A stretch of DNA of 26,883 bases from an uncultured Kiritimatiellota bacterium (lineage in GTDB: Bacteria; Verrucomicrobiota; Kiritimatiellia; RFP12; UBA1067). The translations under genes and the position numbers were made by a program. Positions 1 through 11,505 of this stretch are shown in pieces. The first letter of the stretch is position 1; each line of letters begins with the position of its first letter. The DNA lies in contig CAKTZA010000055.1 of assembly GCA_934635045.1 (NCBI GenBank), positions 1-26,883 of the forward strand, given 5' to 3'. The notes beneath the pieces were generated by a model, which made no database searches, was not told the origin of the DNA, and was given only the letters and a program-made list of their open reading frames with translations.

Positions 1-3464
<3,464 letters not shown>

Positions 3465-3479
3465 GGAAAGGAGTCCGGG

Positions 3480-4721
3480 ATGACAGTCTGTTCTCTGTTG
3501 TTCGCGGCCTCGGCGCTGGTCGCCGGGACGCATGACGTGCGCGACTACGGCGCGAAAGGAGATGGCCGGACGCTCGACACGGAGGCCATCCAGCGGGCGA
3601 TCGATGCCTGCGCGGCGTCCGGCGGCGGGCGCGTCCTCCTCGCGGGCGGCACGTTCCGCTCGGGATCGATTTGGCTCAGGAGCCGCGTCGACTTTCATGT
3701 CGCGATGGGCGCGGCCCTGCTCGGGTCCGACCGTCTCGAAGACTACAACGCGCTCGATGATTTCGCGCAGAACTCGCCCGGATCGAAGGCCGAGGGATGG
3801 CAGGGGCGGCACCTCATCATCTGCGTCGAGCAGGAGGATGTCGTCCTTTCCGGCGACGGGACGGTGGACGCCAACGGGCGCGCCTATTTCGACCGTTCGC
3901 GGGAGTCCTGCCGCGGGGACATCAACTGGCGCTTTGGCGGGTTCAACGCCAGGGACTTCGCGAATGCCGCGCGTCCGGGGCAGGTCGTGGTCTTTGCCGA
4001 GTGCCGGAACGTGCGCGTTCGGGACCTGAATTTCGTCGACTCGACGGCCTGGACGTGCTTCTTCCATGGCTGTGAGCGCGTGCAGGTGCGCGGCATACGC
4101 GTCACCTGCGACTACCGGAACATGAACACGGACGGCGTGGACATCGACTGTTGCCGCGACGTGACCGTCTCCGACTGCATCTTCAGGACTGGCGACGACG
4201 CCATCGCGATTCGCGGCGCGCCGCGTCGGCTCAAGGACAGGACGCGCGTCTGCGAGAACGTCACCGTGAACAACTGCGTGGCCTACGTCTCGGCCTGCGG
4301 CTGCCGGATTGGCGTGGGCGATGGCGTCATCCGCCACGTCACGATCTCCAATCTCGTCGTCCACCAGGCGGAGCTCGGCATCTGCATCCAGTCCGTCTAC
4401 GGCAAGTCGTCCGGCGTCGACATCAGTGACGTCGCCGTCTCCAATGCCTCCATCCGGCGTGCGCCGTACGCCCTCTGGATCCAGGGCGACAACGGGAAGC
4501 GCCCGCGGGACATTCGCTTCTCGAACGTCCAGATCTTCGAGGACGGCACCGTGCCCGACCGGCCGATGGTGCATCTGAAGGACGCGGACGCCGTGACGTT
4601 CACGGGCTGCCGCGTGGCGCGCGCGGGGGCGGCCTCGCGTCCCTTCGACGAGGCGCGTGACATCTCCGCATTGCCGCACGTGAAGCGGCCTGCGGTCCAG
4701 GGTCTGAAGCCCATCGACTGA
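3480..4721 (+). CDS. GH28-like right-handed beta-helix protein (polygalacturonase superfamily)
   Basis: 413 residues. The start at 3480 is supported by AAAGGAG at 3467-3473 with a 6-nt spacer. Residues 1-15 form a hydrophobic signal-like segment. HDVRDYGAKGDGRTLDT (residues 18-34) is the classic N-terminal strand of pectinase-type beta-helix enzymes. GH28 motifs are present in order: N-T-D-G at 216-219, T-G-D-D at 237-240 and the S-x-C-G-C-R-I-G segment at 271-278. Family enzymes hydrolyse galacturonan or related glycosidic bonds using the Asp residues of the first two motifs. Here the third motif lacks the usual G-H-G histidine, and the R-I-K motif appears as I-C-I-Q-S (301-305). The fold call is secure; the substrate is not, and a non-pectin or inactive variant is possible. 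It lies between the LamG-repeat gene and a TIM-barrel glycosidase on the same strand. Confidence 0.85.
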   Translation: MTVCSLLFAASALVAGTHDVRDYGAKGDGRTLDTEAIQRAIDACAASGGGRVLLAGGTFRSGSIWLRSRVDFHVAMGAALLGSDRLEDYNALDDFAQNSPGSKAEGWQGRHLIICVEQEDVVLSGDGTVDANGRAYFDRSRESCRGDINWRFGGFNARDFANAARPGQVVVFAECRNVRVRDLNFVDSTAWTCFFHGCERVQVRGIRVTCDYRNMNTDGVDIDCCRDVTVSDCIFRTGDDAIAIRGAPRRLKDRTRVCENVTVNNCVAYVSACGCRIGVGDGVIRHVTISNLVVHQAELGICIQSVYGKSSGVDISDVAVSNASIRRAPYALWIQGDNGKRPRDIRFSNVQIFEDGTVPDRPMVHLKDADAVTFTGCRVARAGAASRPFDEARDISALPHVKRPAVQGLKPID

Positions 4722-4754
4722 CGGGCGGACATCGACAGGAAGGGAGGGGCACGA

Positions 4755-6725
4755 ATGGGCATTGGCACGGTTTTGCTGGCGGCGCTGGCATTGGCGAACG
4801 GCGGACACGCCGACCGCGAGGGGACGGTTGCCTTTCACGGGCGCCTTGACGCCGGGTTCGGGGCCTGGACGACGACAAACAGCGCGGCGGCGCCGGTCGA
4901 TTTCGCGTTTACCAACTTGTGTGGCGTCGCCTGCCTGCGCGTCAGCAGGCACGCGGAAGGGGACCGGGGGACTTTCTGGGGCTTCACGTCCGAGCCCTTT
5001 GCGGTCACGGGCGGCGAATCGGCCTATCTTGAGCTGCTCGTGCGCGGCACCTACCGTCTGCACCTCTGCGAGTCGCCGTGGCGCGGGAGGTGCTGCCGCC
5101 TCTCCTGGCATGACGAGAAGGGCACGGAGATCGGCGAGGAGAAGTTTGCCGTGATGCTGCCGGGCGAGGCCTGGAAGCGGGCGCGCGTGAACGTCCGCGT
5201 CCCGGAGGGCGCCGTGTATGGGCGGGTGACGATCGGCGCCCAGCATCCGAAGTTTAGGAGCAGGGGCGAATATCTCGCGATCGCCGAGGTCCGGCTGGTG
5301 ACGGGGGCCGCTTGGATCGGCGGCGATGGCGACGGCCCGCTCATGGACATCCTGACGCCATCGCCGAATGCGGATCTCAACGCGACGGTTCGCTTCCGCC
5401 TGGTGGACGCGACCGGCGTTGACCACGCGAAGACGCGCCTTGCCTGGTCGGGCGAGGAGGCGGGAGCGCGGTTCGCGCGTGAAGGCGACGTCTACGCCTG
5501 CCCGCCCCCGGCTGGCGGCTGGAAGCGCGGCGGCGTCTACCGGCTCACGGTCGAGTCGGTCGACACGCTCGGGAACGGGCGGACGGAAAAGACGCTCTTC
5601 TACTTCGAGGAGCCGGAGACGGGCGGCCTGTTCACGTTGCGCGACGACGGGGTCTTCCTGCGCGGCGGCAAGCCGTTCTTCCCGCTCGGCATCGCGCGCG
5701 TCTGCGAGGCCGACGCCAACGGCTTCAGCCTTGACGAGGCCGTGCGCCAGTGCAAGGAGGCCGGCTTCAACGCCGTGAGCCGCTACGGGCTCTGGAAGGA
5801 CTTCGCGACGGCCGACGCCTGGTTCGATCTCGTCGAACGGCACGGCCTCATGACAATCGCCGACAGCGAGAACACGCGCGCGCGCGACGACGACGAGGCG
5901 CGGATCCGCAACGTCCTGCACGCGCGCCGCCGTTCGAGCGTCATGATCTGGGAGGTGGCGGACGACACGTCGAACTTCCGCACGGGCGACGAGGTCAGGA
6001 ACAGCCATCATTTCGTCAAGGCGCTCGACGGCCGGGCGCTCTCGTCGCATGTCGATGCCGTCTGGCCGCGCCATGCCGAGACGTACCGCCAGTATGTGCG
6101 CACCGCCGAGGTCTTCCAGTTCGAGCTCTATCCGTTCCACAGCGCGACGCCCTGGAACCGCAGCCGGGCACTGGCAGATCTCGTCGCCTCCATCGAGCGT
6201 GTCCGCGCCCTGCACCGCGAGACGGGCGCGCCGGAACCCGGTTTCATCGGGATCGTCCAGAACTTCAGGGGATGGACGGACTGGAAGATGGTTCCGACGT
6301 ACGACGAGGTGCGCGCGATGTCGTATCTGGCCGTCATCCACGGGTGTCGGGGCCTTAGGTGGTACGCCTACTCCGGCATGGGCGCGAAGGACCCGACGAC
6401 GGAGGCGGCGGCTGACGACCCGCGACGCTGGGCTGAAATGACGCGTCTTGTGAAGGAGCTGGGGGCTCTGGCGCGCGAGCTCACGGCGCGTGACGCGCGA
6501 GTCCAGCCGGAGGTGACGGTCACGGAGGGCCCGGCTCGGGACGCCTTTGGCCGTCCGTCCGTCTCGTGCCTTCTCAAGGACGTGCCGGGCGGCTTCCTCA
6601 TGGCGGCAAACCACACGACCAACGAGGTGACGGTCGCGATTCGCGGTGGCGGTGTCGATGTCATGCACGCCTTCAAGGGCGGCGAGGTCCTGCTTCGGGG
6701 CGGATGCCGGAAGCAATCTCCCTGA
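4755..6725 (+). CDS. Secreted clan-A-like TIM-barrel glycoside hydrolase
   Basis: 656 residues with a short signal peptide (residues 1-19, ending NGGHA) and a purine-rich AGGAAGGGAGGGG ribosome-binding region just upstream. The first 290 or so residues look like beta-sandwich modules. From F-L-R-G-G-K-P-F-F-P-L-G (near residue 300) the protein resembles the entry to a GH2/GH5-type barrel. The strand SSVMIWEVADDT (near 394-405) sits where relatives often have W-Y-x-A-D-E-P, so an Asp may replace the usual Glu acid/base. F-E-L-Y-P-F-H (near 456-462) is another conserved-looking strand end. The C-terminal module contains GGFLMAANHTTNEVTVAI, typical of the terminal sandwich of such hydrolases. 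Substrate and exact family cannot be read from the sequence. It is the last gene of the 75-6725 group; a hairpin follows the stop. Confidence 0.7.
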   Translation: MGIGTVLLAALALANGGHADREGTVAFHGRLDAGFGAWTTTNSAAAPVDFAFTNLCGVACLRVSRHAEGDRGTFWGFTSEPFAVTGGESAYLELLVRGTYRLHLCESPWRGRCCRLSWHDEKGTEIGEEKFAVMLPGEAWKRARVNVRVPEGAVYGRVTIGAQHPKFRSRGEYLAIAEVRLVTGAAWIGGDGDGPLMDILTPSPNADLNATVRFRLVDATGVDHAKTRLAWSGEEAGARFAREGDVYACPPPAGGWKRGGVYRLTVESVDTLGNGRTEKTLFYFEEPETGGLFTLRDDGVFLRGGKPFFPLGIARVCEADANGFSLDEAVRQCKEAGFNAVSRYGLWKDFATADAWFDLVERHGLMTIADSENTRARDDDEARIRNVLHARRRSSVMIWEVADDTSNFRTGDEVRNSHHFVKALDGRALSSHVDAVWPRHAETYRQYVRTAEVFQFELYPFHSATPWNRSRALADLVASIERVRALHRETGAPEPGFIGIVQNFRGWTDWKMVPTYDEVRAMSYLAVIHGCRGLRWYAYSGMGAKDPTTEAAADDPRRWAEMTRLVKELGALARELTARDARVQPEVTVTEGPARDAFGRPSVSCLLKDVPGGFLMAANHTTNEVTVAIRGGGVDVMHAFKGGEVLLRGGCRKQSP

Positions 6726-6734
6726 TGAGCGGCA

Positions 6735-6755
6735 ATGTTCGCCGTTTGCGAACAT
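6735..6755 (+). terminator. Hairpin just after the glycosidase operon (candidate terminator)
   Basis: ATGTTCGC at 6735-6742 and GCGAACAT at 6748-6755 form a perfect 8-bp stem around a 5-nt loop, starting 10 nt after the stop codon. There is no T-tract afterwards, so it is not a canonical intrinsic terminator. It could be a 3'-end stabilising hairpin. Confidence 0.4.
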
Positions 6756-6816
6756 CGACATCCGATTCGTCCGGGCGGCTCTCCCTGCCGAACGCGCGAA
6801 CGCATGGGTTCTTCGC

Positions 6817-6885
6817 GCTCGGGATTCGCGACACTGCCCGGAGCGCGTCGTGGTGCGGGCCGCGCTTAGGTCGCTCATCACGTCG
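6817..6885 (+). repeat. Left inverted-repeat arm
   Basis: Pairs with 7447-7515. GCTCGGGATTCGCGACACTG (6817-6836) and the block 6860-6885 are exact reverse complements of 7496-7515 and 7447-7472. Looser similarity, such as CGAACGCG at 6789-6796 against 7543-7550, suggests the repeat once extended further outward. Confidence 0.9.
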
Positions 6886-6950
6886 GCCGTGCGGCCGCCC
6901 GGCCTTAAGCCTCTCGCCGGTGACACGGCCGCGCCGGAATTTGGCACAAT

Positions 6951-7327
6951 CTGTGTCAGCGCGTCGAAGGACGAGCCCTTGACGAGGACCCTCCTGATTT
7001 CCTCGTGGCTGCGCTCGACGTGCGGCTTCTGCCGCGAGTTGCACGGGGCGCGGAAGAATCGCACGTCTCGAAGCGCCTCCTCTGGCGCTTGAACGGCGTC
7101 TTCCTCCCGTCGGCGTTCCGGCAGGCCCTCGAACACGTGTCGAAGCGCTCGCAGACCGCGTTCGTGCGCCCGTAGCCCCTGCTGCTCCAGAACATGCGGT
7201 TCCTCACCTCGTTCGCGACGGTGGAGACCGCGCGTCCGAACGTTTTCGCCATCTGGGCGAAGGTCGGTCGGCGCTCGAGCCCGTGGGCCATGCCTTTCCT
7301 CGTGTCTATGGTCATGTGCTTTGCCAT
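6951..7327 (-). pseudogene. Broken IS30-family transposase
   Basis: On the minus strand an ATG at 7327, preceded by a GGGAAAGGA-like Shine-Dalgarno sequence, begins MAKHMTIDTRKGMAHGLERR. It continues into a helix-turn-helix (TFAQMAKTFGRAVSTVANEV) and a Cys-containing segment, typical of the IS30 N-terminus. After about residue 70 this frame loses family character. In another frame, from 7043 to 6951, the sequence reads C-N-S-R-Q-K-P-H-V-E-R-S-H-E-E-I-R-R-V-L-V-K-G, then SSFDALTQ. This resembles the region around the catalytic Glu near the C-terminus of IS30 transposases. The central part with the first two catalytic Asp residues and the extreme C-terminus are missing. The gene cannot make an active enzyme. 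Assignment is from recalled family motifs. Confidence 0.78.
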
Positions 7328-7446
7328 GACTTCGTTCCTTTCCCTTCTTGACTGGCCACGCACGGACGGAACGCCCGTCCCGGCGCATGGCCCTGGCGCG
7401 CATTGTCTCATGAGGCGGCGCGGCGGAGGGCGGGAGGCCGGCCCGG

Positions 7447-7515
7447 CGACGTGATGAGCGACCTAAGCGCGGTCGGCACGGCGGCGCGTCCCGGTCAGTG
7501 TCGCGAATCCCGAGC
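7447..7515 (-). repeat. Right inverted-repeat arm
   Basis: Reverse-complement partner of 6817-6885. The exact 26-bp block is at 7447-7472 and the exact 20-bp block at 7496-7515. It lies upstream of the transposase start, so transcription into the pseudogene would have to cross it or begin inside it. Confidence 0.9.
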
Positions 7516-7761
7516 GGCGAGAGCGCGCACGCGCGGAGTCGACGCGTTCGACGAGGCGGACTCCCGCCCGAAGACGCTTTGACAAAGTAAACGCAAGTCC
7601 CTCCCCGGGGAGGGTAGGAGGGGTGGAGAATCCCTGCCTCCATCAATTTCCTGTCCAACCTCTACATTTGACCAACTGAACAAAATCTAAAATTGCTTTT
7701 ACTCTGGCAAAGCACCATTCTTGGGGGCGTTGCGGAGGTTCATGCGGACGACGGGGGAGTT
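7516..7761. other. Intergenic region with a 16-bp perfect palindrome
   Basis: No convincing coding sequence. CCCTCCCCGGGGAGGG at 7600-7615 is a perfect palindrome, followed by a G-rich TAGGAGGGGTGG tract. The stretch from about 7640 to 7720 is visibly more A/T-rich than the genes on either side, consistent with a regulatory spacer upstream of the AAA-ATPase-like gene. Confidence 0.6.
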
Positions 7762-7770
7762 TGATATAAT
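7762..7770 (+). promoter_or_regulatory. Extended -10 promoter (TGA-TATAAT) for a leaderless gene
   Basis: TATAAT at 7765-7770 is preceded by TGA, an extended -10 element. No good -35 box is seen at the usual distance. A start site 7-10 nt downstream would fall at 7777-7780, almost on the ATG at 7780, leaving no room for a ribosome-binding site. Confidence 0.65.
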
Positions 7771-7779
7771 ATGCGCGTC

Positions 7780-9342
7780 ATGAAGCCAATCGCCACCAAC
7801 ATCGCCGACTTCGAGACCCTGCGCAAGGAGGGCCTGCTCTACGTTGACAAGACCGCGCACCTGCACCGGCTCATCACGAAGCCGGGCAGCACGTTCTTCT
7901 TCTGCGCGCGTCCGCGCCGGTTCGGGAAGTCGCTGAGCGTGACGACGCTCAAGTCGATCTTCCTCGGCCACCGGGAATACTTCGACGGTCTCGCGATCGC
8001 GAAGACCGGCTACGACTGGAAGCCCCACGCCGTCATCCACTTCAACTGGGGCATGGTGGACGTCTCCAGCGTCGAGACGTTCGAGCGGACGCTGGCGGAG
8101 TCCGTCAGGCGCTCGCTGTCCGAGGCGGGCTGTGCCTACGAGGAGTCGCTTCTGCCGTCGGACAACCTCGGCCGCGCCATCGACTTCTTCTACAAGAAGG
8201 ACGGCGTGGGCGCGGCGATCCTGATCGACGAGTACGACGACCCGGTGGCGAAGGCTCTCGCCGACATCGACCTCGCCGAGCAGGTCCGCACACGGCTGTC
8301 GGCGATCTACGCGCAGTTCAAGGACAACTCGGGGAAGATCCGCTTCCTCTACATCACGGGCGTGTCGAAGTTCACGAAGCTCTCGGTCTTCTCGACGCTC
8401 TCCAGCCTCAACGACATCTCCTTCGAGGCCGACTACGCCGCGCTCTACGGCTACACGGAGGAGGAGCTGTCCGCGAACTTCGAGGGGCACATGCGCGCCA
8501 AGGCGGAGCGCATGGGCCTTTCCTACGAGGCGTTCCGCGCGGAGCTGAAGCGCTGGTTCAACGGCTACCGCTTCGCGCAAGACGACGTGAGGACCGTCTA
8601 CAACCCCGTCTCCATCGCGCTCACGCTCGTCTCGGCGGCGCCGCGCCTGACGGCGACGTGGACGGCGACGGGGCGTCCGTCGATGCTGATGAACTTCATC
8701 AAGAGGCAGGGGCTTCTCGCAATCGACTACGAGAAGGGAGTCAAGGCGCGCGACAACGACTTCGACGTCTCCGACATCCGCAACCTGCGGGCGGTGCCGA
8801 TGCTCTACCAGGCGGGGTACCTGACGATCACGGACTACGCGGACGGACGCTACACGCTCGGCATCCCCGACGAGGAGGTGCGGCGCGACCTGCTGCTGCT
8901 CGTCACGGCGGAGACGGCGGAGAAGTCCGAGCCGTGGGTCTGCCGTCTCGCGGACCACCTCATCGACGGGGAGTACGACCTCTTCTTCCGGGGCCTGAAG
9001 GCCCTCTACGCGGGGATGCCGTACGGCAGCCTTGAGGCGGGCGTCCACGAGATGTCCTACGAGCGCGTCCTCAAGGCGTTCCTGCAGGCGCTGGGGCTGG
9101 AGGCCCGGGCCGAGGAGACGCAGGCGGGCGGGCGTCCGGACGTCGTCGCGCGCGACCGCCACACCATCTGGATCTTCGAGCTGAAGGTGGACGCGACGGC
9201 GGCGGACGCGCTCGCCCAGATCCGCGAGAGGGGCTACGCCGAGCCGTACAAGGCGCAGGGCCTGCCGATCTGGGCGATCGGCCTCGCATTCGACTCGAAG
9301 ACGCGCCAGCTTGCCGACGCGGCCGTCGAGAAGCTGGCGTAA
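7780..9342 (+). CDS. AAA-ATPase-like protein with PD-(D/E)XK nuclease-like C-terminus
   Basis: 520 residues from ATG 7780. An in-frame ATG at 7771 abuts the -10 box; alignment to the family start (M-K-P-I-x-x-x-I-x-D-F) favours 7780. The N-terminus, with GLLYVDKTAHLHRLI, is characteristic of the AAA-ATPase-like family (PF09820). The Walker A-like R-P-R-R-F-G-K-S is at 44-51 and the Walker B-like A-I-L-I-D-E-Y-D-D at about 146-154. The C-terminus fits the PD-(D/E)XK domain paired with it (PF08011), with D454 and E467-x-K469 as core residues. Such genes occur in many copies in gut and rumen bacteria; their role is unknown, with defence or mobile-element functions proposed. It lies just downstream of the IS remnant and seems unrelated to the sugar-degrading genes, although the next gene is only 18 nt away. 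Confidence 0.88.
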   Translation: MKPIATNIADFETLRKEGLLYVDKTAHLHRLITKPGSTFFFCARPRRFGKSLSVTTLKSIFLGHREYFDGLAIAKTGYDWKPHAVIHFNWGMVDVSSVETFERTLAESVRRSLSEAGCAYEESLLPSDNLGRAIDFFYKKDGVGAAILIDEYDDPVAKALADIDLAEQVRTRLSAIYAQFKDNSGKIRFLYITGVSKFTKLSVFSTLSSLNDISFEADYAALYGYTEEELSANFEGHMRAKAERMGLSYEAFRAELKRWFNGYRFAQDDVRTVYNPVSIALTLVSAAPRLTATWTATGRPSMLMNFIKRQGLLAIDYEKGVKARDNDFDVSDIRNLRAVPMLYQAGYLTITDYADGRYTLGIPDEEVRRDLLLLVTAETAEKSEPWVCRLADHLIDGEYDLFFRGLKALYAGMPYGSLEAGVHEMSYERVLKAFLQALGLEARAEETQAGGRPDVVARDRHTIWIFELKVDATAADALAQIRERGYAEPYKAQGLPIWAIGLAFDSKTRQLADAAVEKLA

Positions 9343-9360
9343 GAGAAAGGGAACGGCACG

Positions 9361-11433
9361 ATGAGCATGAGAGACGTCTCGAAGATGAAACGGCCTGTTC
9401 GCGGCGCGGTGGCGCTCGCGGTTGCCTGCCTGTGCGGCGCCGCGACCTTTGCCGCGGCGTCGGCGGGGGACTCCGAAGGAAATTGTGAGCCTGTGCGCGA
9501 ATTCGCGGCGAACGGCTGCCGCGTCGCGTGGACGGACAGGACGCTGGAAGTCGGCAACCGCCTGTTCGAGCGGCGCTACGTGGCATCGAACGGCGTGCTG
9601 CGGACGGTCTCGTTCGCGCGCGCGGGCGGCGCGACGTGGGCGGGTCGGGCGCCGGAGACGAACGACGCGCTGACGGTCGCGGCGGAACCCGCGCGATGGA
9701 GCCCCGTCGGCGTTGCGGGCGTGCGCGTCCACGTGACGGCGGGCGGGCAGGTGACGCGGCTTGACCTCTACCCGGACATGCCGGGCGTCATCGCGACGCG
9801 CCCGGGCGTGACGGCGTTCGCGCCCGTCCACGACGCCGACCGCGCGTGTGATCTCGCGACGGGCAGGGCGCTGAAGGCCGCCATCGCCGCGAGCGACACG
9901 ATCTCGCTCGACCGGCGGCACGTGAAGGCGACGAGCTTCACCTGCCGCGACCAGACGGACATCCGCGACCAGCTGCTGGACGTGGACGAGCGGCTGCTCA
10001 TGAGCTACGACTGGGCGTTCTCCCTTGCGGCGAGCGGCCTCGACCTGCGGGATGTCCTCGCGGACGAGGGCCTGGTCTTCGTGCGCCTCGCGCCGATGCC
10101 GTCAAGCCGTCCGGCGCCCGTCGACGACTTCATCGTGAGCGGCGCGGACAAGGGCGTCTCGCTTCTCGCGAACGGCTTCCCGCTCGTCGAGCTCGCCTAC
10201 GCGGGCGGCGCGGCGGGGCGGCTCAGGGCGCTCGTCGCGTTCCAGCGCGCGATCCGCCCGTACCGTCCCGGACGCGACGGCCTCCTGCTCTCGAACACGT
10301 GGGGCGCGGGCAACCGCGACAGCCGCATCTGCCAGGACTTCCTGCTGAAGGAGATCGCGGCGGGCGCGAAGATCGGCGTCGACGTCATCCAGATTGACGA
10401 CGGCTGGCAGCGGGGACGCACCCAGAACTCGCAGAAGAAGGTCGCCGCCGGACAGAAGAAGGTCTGGAACGGCTATTGGGCCGCCGACCCCGACTTCTGG
10501 AAGGAAGACCTTGAGCGCTTCCCGGACGGCCTCGACTTCCTCGTGAAGGAGGCCCGCGCGAAGGGCATGCGCTTCGGACTTTGGTTCGGGCCGGACTCCA
10601 GCGACGACGCGGCGAACTGGGAACGCGACGCGGCCTGCCTCCTGGACTACCACCGCCGGCTCGGCATCGACTACTTCAAGATGGACTCGATGAAGCTCCT
10701 CTCGCCGCGCGCGCTCGCCCGCAACCGGCGGATGTTCGACAAGATGCTTGCCGACTCGGGCGGCGACATGGTCTTCGACCTCGACTGCACGGCGGAGGTG
10801 CGCCCCGGCTTCCTTGGCCTTCTCGACATCGGCCCGCTCTTCGTCGAGAACCGCTACACGCGCCGTTCCGCCTACTGGCCGCACCACACGCTCAAGAATC
10901 TCTGGGACCTCTCGCACGTCATCGACCCCGTGCGCCTGCGCTTTGAGTTCAACAATCCCGACACGAATCACGAAAACTACGAGTGGAGTCCGCTCGGCCA
11001 CGGGAACTACCGCCCGGACGCGCTCTTCGCGACGGTCATGGCGGCCTCGCCGCTCGCGTGGATGGAACTCTCCGACGTGTCCGAGAAGTCGGTGGCGGCG
11101 CTCGCGCCGCTCGTGAGGACGTGGAAGGCGGAGCGCGCGCGCTGGCACGGCGGCGTCATCCACCCGGTCGCGAACCGTCCCGACGGCGTGGCGTGGACGG
11201 GCTTCGTCTCGGAGGCGGCGGACGGCATGGGCGGCTACGCGCTCCTCTTCCGCGAGCTGAACGCGAAGGCGGATTTCGCCCTCGACCTTGAGCCGATCTT
11301 CGGCGCGGCGACGCTCTCGGACGCGGCCGTCATCGGCGGACGCGGCACGGCGCGCTTCGACGGCGCGCGCCTCGCGGTCACGGTGCCCGAGCGGCTGGAC
11401 TTCGTCTGGGTCAAGTTCGCCGCCGAATTATAA
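9361..11433 (+). CDS. Secreted clan-D (GH36/GH27-like) glycosidase
   Basis: 690 residues. The start at 9361 follows an AGAAAGGGAAC ribosome-binding region; residues 12-35 form a signal peptide (hydrophobic AVALAVACLCGAATFAAASA). An N-terminal beta-sandwich leads into a TIM barrel. Clan-D motifs are L-L-S-N-T-W-G-x-x-N-R-D-S (near 311), V-I-Q-I-D-D-G-W-Q (342-350), F-G-L-W-F-G-P and Y-F-K-M-D-S (438-443), where D442 is the expected nucleophile. The following strand reads F-D-L-D-C-T-A-E-V-R-P-G (472-483) rather than the usual C-x-x-G-G-x-R-x-D, so the acid/base residue cannot be assigned. The family as a whole includes alpha-galactosidases and alpha-N-acetylgalactosaminidases; substrate here is open. 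It may be co-transcribed with the AAA-ATPase-like gene upstream. Confidence 0.82.
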   Translation: MSMRDVSKMKRPVRGAVALAVACLCGAATFAAASAGDSEGNCEPVREFAANGCRVAWTDRTLEVGNRLFERRYVASNGVLRTVSFARAGGATWAGRAPETNDALTVAAEPARWSPVGVAGVRVHVTAGGQVTRLDLYPDMPGVIATRPGVTAFAPVHDADRACDLATGRALKAAIAASDTISLDRRHVKATSFTCRDQTDIRDQLLDVDERLLMSYDWAFSLAASGLDLRDVLADEGLVFVRLAPMPSSRPAPVDDFIVSGADKGVSLLANGFPLVELAYAGGAAGRLRALVAFQRAIRPYRPGRDGLLLSNTWGAGNRDSRICQDFLLKEIAAGAKIGVDVIQIDDGWQRGRTQNSQKKVAAGQKKVWNGYWAADPDFWKEDLERFPDGLDFLVKEARAKGMRFGLWFGPDSSDDAANWERDAACLLDYHRRLGIDYFKMDSMKLLSPRALARNRRMFDKMLADSGGDMVFDLDCTAEVRPGFLGLLDIGPLFVENRYTRRSAYWPHHTLKNLWDLSHVIDPVRLRFEFNNPDTNHENYEWSPLGHGNYRPDALFATVMAASPLAWMELSDVSEKSVAALAPLVRTWKAERARWHGGVIHPVANRPDGVAWTGFVSEAADGMGGYALLFRELNAKADFALDLEPIFGAATLSDAAVIGGRGTARFDGARLAVTVPERLDFVWVKFAAEL

Positions 11434-11505
11434 ACTCCGATAGACAGGATTATTGAGGGCGGGTTCGCGCCTCCCCCTCCCGCAAAATTTGGACATTCGT
11501 CCGGG

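Larger units (their letters stand above)
6817..7515. mobile_element. IS30-derived remnant bounded by 69-bp inverted-repeat arms
   Basis: Arms at 6817-6885 and 7447-7515 are inverted copies without indels. They share a 20-bp perfect outer block, a 26-bp perfect inner block and a 23-bp middle with 8 mismatches. Between them on the minus strand lies a deleted and frameshifted IS30-type transposase. The arms are long for IS30 terminal repeats, so the element may be a non-autonomous derivative, or an IS that inserted into a palindromic repeat and then decayed. Confidence 0.7.

Noticed and set aside
11434..11505. An intrinsic terminator or promoter between the GH36-like and beta-helix genes
   Set aside because: Only a weak, imperfect GC stem is possible near 11457-11476, with no T-tract and no convincing -10/-35 pair.
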